Below are positions 16,241-22,483 of a stretch of 29,933 bases of DNA, one piece after another. The position numbers and the translations under genes were made by a program. The stretch is from a virus: the IMG/VR virus record IMGVR_UViG_3300046689_000511, positions 1 to 29,933 of that record; one strand, given 5' to 3'. The notes under the pieces were generated by a model. That model saw nothing but the letters and a program-made list of their open reading frames with translations. It was not told where the DNA came from and did no database searches. Every line of letters starts with the position of its first letter. The stretch's first letter is position 1.

Positions 16241-16276
16241 TTGCCCCTCATGCAATTTTCAGTACATGAAGGGCAA
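16241..16276 (-). terminator. Hairpin ending the leftward operon
   Basis: TTGCCCCTCATG (16241-16252) pairs with CATGAAGGGCAA (16265-16276) with a single mismatch and a 12-base loop. Read leftward it is followed by GTTCTTATATT, a weak U-rich tract, so it is the best candidate terminator for transcripts leaving the VRR-NUC gene. Read rightward it could equally fold in an RNA started at the TATAAT at 16227. Confidence 0.4.
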
Positions 16277-16315
16277 ATTGAGAAAATTAGGTTATATTGG
16301 GCAAATCTCAAGGTA

Positions 16316-16381
16316 CCTAGGTTGAATTTTGATGGCATGGTCTATAATACCATGTCATGACATATTTTATGTTAACCTAGG
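16316..16381. repeat. Inverted repeat with embedded promoter-like boxes
   Basis: CCTAGGTT (16316-16323) and AACCTAGG (16374-16381) form a perfect inverted repeat whose right arm covers the stop codon of the VRR-NUC gene. Inside it are a shorter GGCATGG/CCATGTC dyad and, on the + strand, TTGAAT (16322) and TATAAT (16343) with a 15-base spacer. It could be an operator, a termination structure or a small-RNA promoter. The 333-base junction 16039-16371 contains no convincing gene. Confidence 0.35.
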
Positions 16382-16689
16382 CATTTGCGGGTCCAATATT
16401 GAACTAGGCCTGTTTTTACAGCCGAGATTGCATCTTCTGGATTAGTTACGACCATATGGATCCCCTCTGCATTTAGAATGTCTAGGCCTTCAAGTTCTTG
16501 AATTTTAGAAAGTCTTCCACTCTCAGTCTTTACCTCAATCCCTACAAATACACCCTCTATGCATCCGATGATGTCAGGAATCCCGGCATGTTGGAACTGG
16601 TTGCCATGTATCTTACGTAGATAGGCCCCAGGATATTTCTTCCTGAGGCCTTCCATAATCTGCTTAACGATTGTGGCTTCTTCCTTCAT
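16372..16689 (-). CDS. VRR-NUC domain nuclease
   Basis: This compact 105-residue protein covers a single VRR-NUC (Holliday-junction-resolvase-like, PD-(D/E)XK) domain. The key pattern is GNQFQHAGIPDIIG with Asp39, then FVGIEVKTESG with Glu52 and Lys54, then Gln64 in SKIQ, which is the full active-site set. Stand-alone VRR-NUC proteins of this size are frequent in phages, where they probably cut branched or flap DNA during recombination and packaging. The ATG shares one base with the stop of the ssDNA-binding protein gene (TAATG). It is the last gene of a recombination module together with Sak4, the SSB and the Cas4-like nuclease. Family assignment is firm; substrate preference is not known. 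Confidence 0.88.
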   Translation of the reverse strand: MKEEATIVKQIMEGLRKKYPGAYLRKIHGNQFQHAGIPDIIGCIEGVFVGIEVKTESGRLSKIQELEGLDILNAEGIHMVVTNPEDAISAVKTGLVQYWTRKCLG

Positions 16690-17186
16690 TACTCGAAAAG
16701 CTCCTCGTCGGATTCTCCGCCTTCCTCGGTTTCGGTGGCATCTTCATCTCCACCTTCTTCTGTATCTTCAGCTGGTTTCTCCTCCTCAGGAGTAAGGTCA
16801 GCAAGCGGGAAGAATGCTGAAACTGTGGACTTAGGTTTACCGTCATACTCATCATCAATGACGGTGCCGGCAAGAGTCAATCCGACCAACTTATCAAGAT
16901 CAATCTTGACAGCCTTGGACGGCACCTGCTTACCTGTGGCTTCCAGCAAATTGCGAAGATTCCACAGTGACTTCGCCGTCAGTGTGCAGTTGTGGGGGAT
17001 CGTTTTCCCAATGCCACCGACAGGTCCTTTGATGGCTTTGAGGCCAAAAACCAAGCACTGATTTCCGGCATCTGATTTCTTCTGAGTCACCTTAGTAATC
17101 TTGAAGCCGTAGTCACCCTCAGGAACTTTTACTGAGGTCATTCCGACTTCTACTCCGGTGAAGTCAATACTGATCGCACGTGCCAT
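16689..17186 (-). CDS. Single-stranded DNA-binding protein-like, acidic tail
   Basis: The product has 165 residues. The first 125 residues look like an OB-fold of the phage DUF669-like SSB group: VKVPEGDYGFKITKVTQKKS, NQCLVFGLKAIKGP, then TLTAKSLWNLRNLLEATG, then LAGTVIDDEYDGKPKSTVSAFFP. The last 35 residues are almost all Glu, Asp and Gly, ending DEELFE, the acidic tail with a terminal aromatic residue that SSBs use to recruit partner proteins. The order Sak4, SSB, nuclease is typical of phage single-strand-annealing modules. AGGAG precedes the ATG at good spacing and the ATG overlaps the Sak4 stop by one base. It probably coats replication and recombination intermediates. Confidence 0.7.
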   Translation of the reverse strand: MARAISIDFTGVEVGMTSVKVPEGDYGFKITKVTQKKSDAGNQCLVFGLKAIKGPVGGIGKTIPHNCTLTAKSLWNLRNLLEATGKQVPSKAVKIDLDKLVGLTLAGTVIDDEYDGKPKSTVSAFFPLADLTPEEEKPAEDTEEGGDEDATETEEGGESDEELFE

Positions 17187-17929
17187 TAGCTGCTCTCCTT
17201 TGGTTCTTCGTGAAGTTGTTCAATAATCCGTTTCCGAATGGCTCGGTAGTTTGGATTCTTGATTCGTTTTGGAAAGATAGAAGCTCGATCTTTTGCTTCC
17301 ATCGACTCAGAGATTCGGAAGTCTAGAAACCGAACAATGACTGATTCACCTTTATCATTGTCAGCTTCTTCTATATTCATTCTACCTACCCAATCTACGC
17401 AACTAGATAGATATCCACGAATACTGGGTGTGAGAGCTGTGCTGATCTCGTCAGCCTCATCTTCAGTCCCAGAGGATTTCTTTTCCTGAACTAGGTATAT
17501 CACATCTTTTGGAAAGTTTCTGGTTTCCGCGATGCACTCAATGACTCTAGATCCAACAAGTCCCCAAAGTCGTTGATTCATCTCGAACTTCCTCTTACCC
17601 TTAACCTCCTTCAATGCGAGAGATTGTAGGCCGCTGAGAGTGTCGGGAACTAGCAGGTCATACTCATCAGCCCGTCGTACTACATCTTCAACAGCGTCAA
17701 GGTAGTGGAGAATTGATCTGATGCGAATGATCTTCAGGTCTTTCTTCACCTTACGAAGTGTGATAGCACCGGCATCGCTACAGTCCAGCAGGACAGTCCT
17801 TAGGCCGGTACGTTCTGGATCTCCAGCAAAGGTGGTCTTTCCAACTCCATTTCTAGCATAAACTGCTAGATGAATTGGATTATCTTTGCTGTAGACCTCG
17901 GGATCAGAGAACTGCAATACCTCGGACAT
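17186..17929 (-). CDS. Sak4-like RecA-core ATPase (single-strand annealing)
   Basis: The product has 247 residues, the size of phage Sak4 or AAA_24 proteins. The Walker A is ARNGVGKT at residues 25-32, the Walker B is DLLVPD with Asp96, and there is a later sensor-like segment DVIYLVQEKK. The protein lacks the N- and C-terminal regions of full RecA, as expected for Sak4, which anneals ssDNA with help from an SSB encoded next door. A GAGGTAATC ribosome site precedes ATG 17929. A sigma-70-like promoter sits 18-46 bases upstream, inside the 3' end of the microprotein gene, so Sak4, SSB and VRR-NUC can be made separately from the long early transcript. The family is well supported; activity is inferred from homology. 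Confidence 0.82.
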   Translation of the reverse strand: MSEVLQFSDPEVYSKDNPIHLAVYARNGVGKTTFAGDPERTGLRTVLLDCSDAGAITLRKVKKDLKIIRIRSILHYLDAVEDVVRRADEYDLLVPDTLSGLQSLALKEVKGKRKFEMNQRLWGLVGSRVIECIAETRNFPKDVIYLVQEKKSSGTEDEADEISTALTPSIRGYLSSCVDWVGRMNIEEADNDKGESVIVRFLDFRISESMEAKDRASIFPKRIKNPNYRAIRKRIIEQLHEEPKESS

Positions 17930-17946
17930 GATTACCTCATATTCTT

Positions 17947-17975
17947 ATGGTAAATCAGTGCACTTCATTTGTCAA
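17947..17975 (-). promoter_or_regulatory. Promoter for the Sak4-SSB-nuclease group
   Basis: On the - strand TTGACA (17975-17970) is followed after 17 bases by TACCAT (17952-17947). The box is extended as CCCTTGACAA. Predicted transcription starts near 17940, giving an 11-base leader with GAGG ahead of ATG 17929. The -35 lies within the final codons of the 52-residue gene. Confidence 0.55.
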
Positions 17976-18113
17976 GGGTTGAGACGCCGGTTTGACTTCT
18001 TCTTTCGGTTCCTCATTCTTGATGTTATGCTTCCCCTTGTGTCCACATTCTCGCATACAATAGGTGTTTGCCTTATCCGAATACGTCCAGATAATTTCCT
18101 GGCAGAGAATCAT
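17955..18113 (-). CDS. 52-residue Cys/His microprotein
   Basis: This short gene starts at ATG 18113 with an excellent GGAGGAG ribosome site and overlaps the stop of the nuclease gene by four bases (ATGA), the usual coupling in this operon. The product begins MILCQEIIWTYSDKANTY and contains CMRECGHKGKH, giving Cys19, Cys23, His25 and His29, a possible zinc site, with an additional Cys4. The second half is charged and disordered (NEEPKEEVKPASQPLTNE). The spacing does not match a known zinc finger that I can name. Its neighbours are an Fe-S nuclease and Sak4, so a small adaptor in DNA recombination is conceivable. Its last seven-residue peptide SQPLTNE also occurs in the 1306-residue virion protein. 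Confidence 0.65.
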   Translation of the reverse strand: MILCQEIIWTYSDKANTYCMRECGHKGKHNIKNEEPKEEVKPASQPLTNEVH

Positions 18114-19135
18114 TTCAACTCCTCCGTTTCTCTTGGTGGCCTTTTCTCATAATCACGGAGGATAACCAGGTCACGTTCGGTATCTCCTCTCATATCGACC
18201 TGACAAAGCTTATAGAAGTCACAGTCGAATTTACAGTTGCGATTCCAGCTTCTCAAAGGACGTGTAATCTCCTTTGCTCGACGGGCTCGTTCAATCCAAT
18301 CTTTAACGAATTGCTCACCCATCTTCAGATTGACACTATTGGGAACCCGCTCAAGTGCCATAGTAACCGGAAGACTTTGAAGTTTCTTCTCAAGCCAGTC
18401 AAGCTCATCTGGAGTGGTATACTCAATTCCGGCCTCTTTGAGAGATTTAAGATAGCCCCTCTGATCTGTATTGATCTGCCTTACAGAAAGACTGCCATCT
18501 TTGTTGATCTTTGGTCTAGGAACTGGCTCAGTTCTGATATAATCCCACAGGATTGAGTCAACAGGAAAGCCTTTCTTCCCAAGCAGGAAAGCGTAGGCAT
18601 GAACCTGTGGTTGCAGAATTCTTTCATCAGAGTCGGGTATAGCCTTCTTAAATTTGTGTTCTACAAGGATCCGACGCTTGAGTTCGTGACCTTTAATACG
18701 TCTAGCTGTGGAGACACGTCGTGAATCCTCCACAATAAGGTCAGCTTTCCAGCGGATTGGGAATCCGAGCTTAGTCATGATCTCATAGTCTTTCTCAAGA
18801 CTTACGACAGACCAGTTCTTATCATCCTCAGCCCAATGAGCTTCATAGTGTTCCATAAGCTCATACAGAGTATCCATGAAGTCCAGCCCGTAGTCAGCTT
18901 TTTCTTCTTCAAAAAGAGGATTCCACCGCTCTTCCCAGAGTGAATCATACTTGGCTCTCCAGCCTGGTCCTGGACGTGTGTAGTGGGCCTCAACAAGGAG
19001 ATGTCCAAGTTCTCCTCGAAATAGTCCGATCTTCTTTCTCTTGAGACGCAGTTTCTCCTCGTAGTTATAGTGATACTGCATCTCGCATCTGGCAAGTTTA
19101 CGGTCGGATGAAAAACTGACCCCGCTGACCTTCAT
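18110..19135 (-). CDS. Cas4/RecB-like PD-(D/E)XK nuclease with Fe-S cluster
   Basis: The product has 341 residues. Active-site residues are present in order: His45 in RGELGHLLVEA, Asp132 in RWKADLIVED, Glu159 and Lys161 in VEHKFK, and Gln177/Tyr181 in QPQVHAY. Cys17 together with Cys301, Cys305 and Cys311 near the C-terminus (CKFDCDFYKLC) gives the split four-cysteine set that holds a 4Fe-4S cluster in Cas4, AddB and related phage exonucleases. These enzymes resect DNA ends to give ssDNA for annealing, which fits the following Sak4 and SSB genes. The ATG overlaps the polymerase stop by four bases. No cas1/cas2 or repeat array is nearby, so this is a phage replication or recombination nuclease, not CRISPR adaptation machinery. 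Confidence 0.85.
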   Translation of the reverse strand: MKVSGVSFSSDRKLARCEMQYHYNYEEKLRLKRKKIGLFRGELGHLLVEAHYTRPGPGWRAKYDSLWEERWNPLFEEEKADYGLDFMDTLYELMEHYEAHWAEDDKNWSVVSLEKDYEIMTKLGFPIRWKADLIVEDSRRVSTARRIKGHELKRRILVEHKFKKAIPDSDERILQPQVHAYAFLLGKKGFPVDSILWDYIRTEPVPRPKINKDGSLSVRQINTDQRGYLKSLKEAGIEYTTPDELDWLEKKLQSLPVTMALERVPNSVNLKMGEQFVKDWIERARRAKEITRPLRSWNRNCKFDCDFYKLCQVDMRGDTERDLVILRDYEKRPPRETEELK

Positions 19136-20940
19136 GCTATTTCCTCACCTTCCCAACAATCTTCATAAGCAGTTACATCCATCAAAATCGGAACTCTGAA
19201 TTGGAACCCGAAATGTCTATCAACTGCGCCTTGAATATTATCCAACGTGTATTTGATACCAGCTCTCAGTGTGGGAACGTAATCACGTTTAACTTCAAAG
19301 ATCTGAGAGTCATGTGCTGATCCTACCATAAAAGCTTTAGATGGGTCGATTTTGAAATCCCATTTGAGATGTCTTGAGGTGATGAGGTTAGAAATAAATA
19401 GATTAAGATCAGACCCAGCAGACTGAATAGGAGAGTTAATACCTTGTCTAACAGCTTCCCTTCTTCTCCATTCCTCAAGAGCAGAGCCATACTGAGCACC
19501 AGGAAGGTGCCTACGGCGCCCAAAAACAGAATCGATCCAACCGTTTTGTGCGACGAAATGCTCAACTCGAGAGTGCCATAGGAGTAATCCAGAATACTTA
19601 TCAAAAAAAGCTTCACGGTATGTCTCCCCCTCATCCTGCCTTAAGTTAAGTCCAAACTTTTCTTTAGCATAAGCTACGAATTTCTTGGCCCACATCCCAT
19701 ACACGAACCCAAAGTTTACAGCTTTAGCTTTCTTTCTAGTTTCTTTATCAACATTCCCAGTTGTTAGGGTCTGTGCTGTAGCAAGGTGAATATCCAAACC
19801 TTGATTAAAGATTCGGATCATGGTCGGTTCATTAGCTGCATGAGCTACAAGCCTTAATTCAACTTGTGAGAGGTCAGCAGCCACAATAACCGAATCAGGA
19901 TCACGAGCTGTAATAAGATTACGAATAAAGTGATCTCTTGGACACTGATGGAGAGTTGCTCCAAGCTTTTTTTCGCCCCGTTTGTTCTTAACCATAGTTG
20001 AGTTAAGACGGCCAGTATCAGTGTCAGTAAAGCCATAGTTTGCATGAAGCACCGGTCCTTTCGTAGTCCACGGTATCAGATAAGTAGATTTCCACTTCTT
20101 CCACTTACGCCATTCCAGTGTTGGCTCAACTACTGGGTGTTTTCCAATGAGTCTGATTAGAGCAGCTTCTGCTGTACTGTTGTTACCCTTCCCCTTGGTC
20201 TTGACTGGACATTTGAGTCCTAGATCTTCGTAGTAAAGCTTGTTCATCTGCTTTGGTGAGGCAGGGTTGACATGCCTTCCAGCAATCTCATCTATCTTGC
20301 CATTAAATTCTTTAAGCTTCTCATCGCATTGATCAATTCTCTCAATGGCCAGGTCCATGTTGATATGGAATCCATTGCAGATAACATCGGAGAATGTTTC
20401 AATAGCCGGCATTAGGATGTATTTGGCCAGTCTAGCAACCTTAGGATTACTCTTCAGGAATGGGAGGTGTCTTTCCTTATACAACCTAAAGTCGTATAAT
20501 ACATCTCGAGAGTTATATCTCTTCATCCTATCCCAATCAACTACATGAGCAAAGTCATCTACATCACTCCAAGCATCAACTCCAAGATGAGCCATAGCCT
20601 CATACTTGAGTCCAGTTTCATCATTCTCGTCGATGAGAAATGCACCTACTTTAGTATCAAAGTAGAGTCGAGGCTTTACACCAAAGATTGTGGTGATATA
20701 GGTAAGCTCAAAAGTACCTCTGCGGGAGATGATCTTGTACTTACGGAAGAAGTCCTGGTACTGTGCCAGATGGGAATGACGAACTTTAATCCAGTAGATA
20801 TCCTCAGTAGTCTGTGCTACAGAGAAACACCAGATCCTAGCATTAGACCTAAATGGGTCCAGCCCATTGGTCTCGATGTCCACTTCCACAGGAAGGGATT
20901 CGTCAAAGTGCGTAGGAAGCATCGAGTAAACTCTTGCCAC
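19132..20940 (-). CDS. Family-A DNA polymerase with 3'-5' exonuclease
   Basis: The product has 602 residues, the usual size of phage PolA-type replicases lacking the 5' nuclease. The exonuclease part shows DIETNGL (Asp21, Glu23) and a late YNSRDVLYD motif. The polymerase part has motif A ADLSQVELR with Asp356, motif B RKKAKAVNFGFVYG around Asn409, and motif C at 543-545, which reads HDS instead of the common HDE. The catalytic Asp544 is retained. The GTG start follows the deaminase TAA directly and has GAGGG upstream. It is the main replicative polymerase candidate of this phage, between nucleotide-supply and end-processing genes. The Glu-to-Ser change in motif C is unusual and may tune metal binding or fidelity, though activity is still expected. 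Confidence 0.93.
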   Translation of the reverse strand: MARVYSMLPTHFDESLPVEVDIETNGLDPFRSNARIWCFSVAQTTEDIYWIKVRHSHLAQYQDFFRKYKIISRRGTFELTYITTIFGVKPRLYFDTKVGAFLIDENDETGLKYEAMAHLGVDAWSDVDDFAHVVDWDRMKRYNSRDVLYDFRLYKERHLPFLKSNPKVARLAKYILMPAIETFSDVICNGFHINMDLAIERIDQCDEKLKEFNGKIDEIAGRHVNPASPKQMNKLYYEDLGLKCPVKTKGKGNNSTAEAALIRLIGKHPVVEPTLEWRKWKKWKSTYLIPWTTKGPVLHANYGFTDTDTGRLNSTMVKNKRGEKKLGATLHQCPRDHFIRNLITARDPDSVIVAADLSQVELRLVAHAANEPTMIRIFNQGLDIHLATAQTLTTGNVDKETRKKAKAVNFGFVYGMWAKKFVAYAKEKFGLNLRQDEGETYREAFFDKYSGLLLWHSRVEHFVAQNGWIDSVFGRRRHLPGAQYGSALEEWRRREAVRQGINSPIQSAGSDLNLFISNLITSRHLKWDFKIDPSKAFMVGSAHDSQIFEVKRDYVPTLRAGIKYTLDNIQGAVDRHFGFQFRVPILMDVTAYEDCWEGEEIA

Positions 20941-21297
20941 TTAACCCTCTTCTGCAATTATTTCAGTGATTCCTGCAGCTTTAGCCAGCTTCATACACCG
21001 ATGGCAGACTTCTCGACCGGTGACATAGAGCGTAGCCCCTTCAACCGAGATACCATGCTTGGCAGCAAAGCAGATAGCGTTGGCTTCTGCATGTACAGTC
21101 CTGATACAGTGACCATCCACCATCTCGCAGCCTACATCCTCACAGTGAGGGTCTCCCGGAGAAGACCCGTTGTAACCTGTGGATAGGATACGCCCTCCCT
21201 TCTCGATAACACATCCTACTTTGGCTCTTAAGCAGGTACCACGCTTTCCGATAGCTTTTGAGACCTCAAGCATTATTTCTCTACGAGAGATTCTCAT
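20941..21297 (-). CDS. dCMP deaminase
   Basis: This 118-residue cytidine/deoxycytidylate deaminase fold protein has all the zinc-site residues: HAEANAI (His69, Glu71) and CHRCMK (Cys98, Cys101), plus the extra Cys/His segment HCEDVGCEMVDGHC seen in ComEB/T4 Cd-type dCMP deaminases. It converts dCMP to dUMP for thymidylate or modified-dUMP synthesis. The usual Pro before the first Cys is replaced by Val. Its ATG overlaps the stop of ThyA-like protein 1 by four bases, so the two enzymes are made together. In a phage with dCMP-specific ThyA relatives it may instead act on a modified dCMP; that is speculation. Allosteric dCTP control, known in the family, cannot be judged here. Confidence 0.92.
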   Translation of the reverse strand: MRISRREIMLEVSKAIGKRGTCLRAKVGCVIEKGGRILSTGYNGSSPGDPHCEDVGCEMVDGHCIRTVHAEANAICFAAKHGISVEGATLYVTGREVCHRCMKLAKAAGITEIIAEEG

Positions 21298-22070
21298 GGG
21301 ATCCTTTCTGGAAACAGTGTATAGTAGTCATTTCTGAAGAGGTGCAAACTCGTGATGTGCATGGTAAAGCTGCCAGGTGTTAAGAGACCAAAAGCTGGAC
21401 GATCTAAAAGTTCATCCATTACCCAGTGTTGAAGCTTTACCGTCATATAGATATCATTCCTGAAATGACGAACAAAATCACAACTTCTGATATAGTACAC
21501 GATGTGGAGTTTGTCATCTCTGATGATGAAGTGATATCCAAGAGTGCAAGGCTTGCGCTGGCTGATTGGAGCTCCCAAATCTTCTGGAAACCACACAGGA
21601 AGGTAGGCTTGCCGAGTTAACGGGTCCATAGCAAGCAGTGAGACGAGGTCATCTAAATCGCCATACGGAAACCTAATGCCCTGATGGACGTCTAAAGAAT
21701 AATTAGCATACTTCGGCCAATACCTCTCGGGATAGGAATGACTGAAAATACCCTCTTTATTCTTAAACCTGTCATTTCCTTTGGGTGAATGAGGCCACCA
21801 ACTCTCGCTAGGAGGTGGGTTAAGTGGCCTTCTTCCAACTCGTTCAGAAAAGTGATCATCAGCCCAAGGCAGGTCAGGCTTGATAACATCTGCTAGTTGT
21901 GGGAGGGTAAGAATTGATGGTTCAACCCTTAAGCTGTAATTCAAAAGCTCATGAGTAGCCATCTCCGGGTGTTTTGTAGTATCTACACCTTGCCAATACC
22001 CGGATTTGACCAATGGGGCATCCCTCAAGGCAGAGGTAGCTTCAAAGATTGCTTGTGAGAAACTAGTCAA
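21294..22070 (-). CDS. ThyA-superfamily pyrimidine methylase 1 (dCMP hydroxymethylase-like)
   Basis: The 258-residue product starts at a TTG with AAAGG six bases upstream. The C-terminal 130 residues align to thymidylate synthase: DPLTRQAYLPVW (the SRR phosphate-binding strand, Arg153), KPCTLGYHF with the catalytic Cys175, IVYYIRSCD with Arg195 and Asp198, then FRNDIYM, then TSLHLFRND (His243, matching HLY). Counting from the conserved Arg, the residue equivalent to E. coli Asn177 is Asp206. Asp here is the feature of dCMP hydroxymethylases such as T4 gp42, while Asn selects dUMP. The N-terminal 130 residues are divergent. It sits between a perfect hairpin and dCMP deaminase. I favour a dCMP hydroxymethylase or methylase; a divergent dTMP synthase is the alternative. 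Confidence 0.72.
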   Translation of the reverse strand: MTSFSQAIFEATSALRDAPLVKSGYWQGVDTTKHPEMATHELLNYSLRVEPSILTLPQLADVIKPDLPWADDHFSERVGRRPLNPPPSESWWPHSPKGNDRFKNKEGIFSHSYPERYWPKYANYSLDVHQGIRFPYGDLDDLVSLLAMDPLTRQAYLPVWFPEDLGAPISQRKPCTLGYHFIIRDDKLHIVYYIRSCDFVRHFRNDIYMTVKLQHWVMDELLDRPAFGLLTPGSFTMHITSLHLFRNDYYTLFPERIP

Positions 22071-22085
22071 AACTTACCTTTCTAT

Positions 22086-22117
22086 TATAGGGGCTACAGA
22101 GGTATGTAGCCCCTATA
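22086..22117. terminator. Perfect 13-bp hairpin between coil gene and ThyA-like gene 1
   Basis: TATAGGGGCTACA (22086-22098) pairs perfectly with TGTAGCCCCTATA (22105-22117), with a six-base loop. It lies seven bases after the stop of the Ala-rich gene and sixteen bases before the start of ThyA-like gene 1. There is no U-run on either strand, so it may attenuate, stabilise mRNA ends or mark a processing site instead of simply terminating. Confidence 0.55.
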
Positions 22118-22123
22118 GGTAGA

Positions 22124-22378
22124 TTATGCTGCCGGCGGTGGAGGAGTTGGAAGTGAGGCTGTAGCCGTTGCAATGTTGGTGTTTGCCGTCTGAATCAAAG
22201 CAACCTGTGCTTCGATGGCATCTGCCGCTGCCTGAACTGCTGGATCGCTGCTAGCAGAGAGTTCTTTTACTGCTTCGGCAATGGCCGCTGTTGCTGCCGT
22301 TGTGTTGTCGGTCTCGGTCTTAACTGCATCCGACAAGTCGCTTACTGCCTTGGTCAAAGAATCGATGGCGCTTGACAT
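22124..22378 (-). CDS. Ala-rich helical small protein, possibly longer at the N-terminus
   Basis: The ATG at 22378 gives 84 residues of low-complexity, Ala/Thr/Ser-rich amphipathic helix (SLTKAVSDLSDAVK, AAIAEAVKELSASSD) with a PTPPPPAA tail; it has no aromatic residues and no Cys. GGAG sits 11 bases ahead. Oddly, the same frame is open for another 35 codons upstream, right to the stop of ThyA-like gene 2. A perfect AAGGAGG lies there, seven bases before an ATC codon (22471), with no ATG, GTG or TTG in between. The extra sequence (IDWVGLLFPTHRLTKKVTEL) looks coding. The protein may therefore start at a non-canonical codon, or arise by readthrough of the upstream TAA. The function is unknown; a coiled-coil oligomer is plausible. 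Confidence 0.6.
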   Translation of the reverse strand: MSSAIDSLTKAVSDLSDAVKTETDNTTAATAAIAEAVKELSASSDPAVQAAADAIEAQVALIQTANTNIATATASLPTPPPPAA

Positions 22379-22483
22379 CTTTTTTACTTCTCCTATTAGC
22401 TCGGTTACTTTCTTGGTTAATCTGTGAGTTGGAAAGAGTAATCCAACCCAATCTATTTTTCCACCGTTGATATTCCTACCTCC

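Noticed and set aside
16138-16338. A 66-residue - strand frame in the convergent junction
   Set aside because: It runs through three hairpins, has no ribosome site and its residues look random.
18110-19135. CRISPR adaptation locus suggested by the Cas4-like nuclease
   Set aside because: There are no cas1/cas2 genes and no spaced direct repeats; the neighbours are phage recombination genes.
21294-22070. Ordinary dTMP synthase
   Set aside because: The Asp at the Asn177 position and the divergent N-terminal half argue against a plain thymidylate synthase, although this is a hand alignment.
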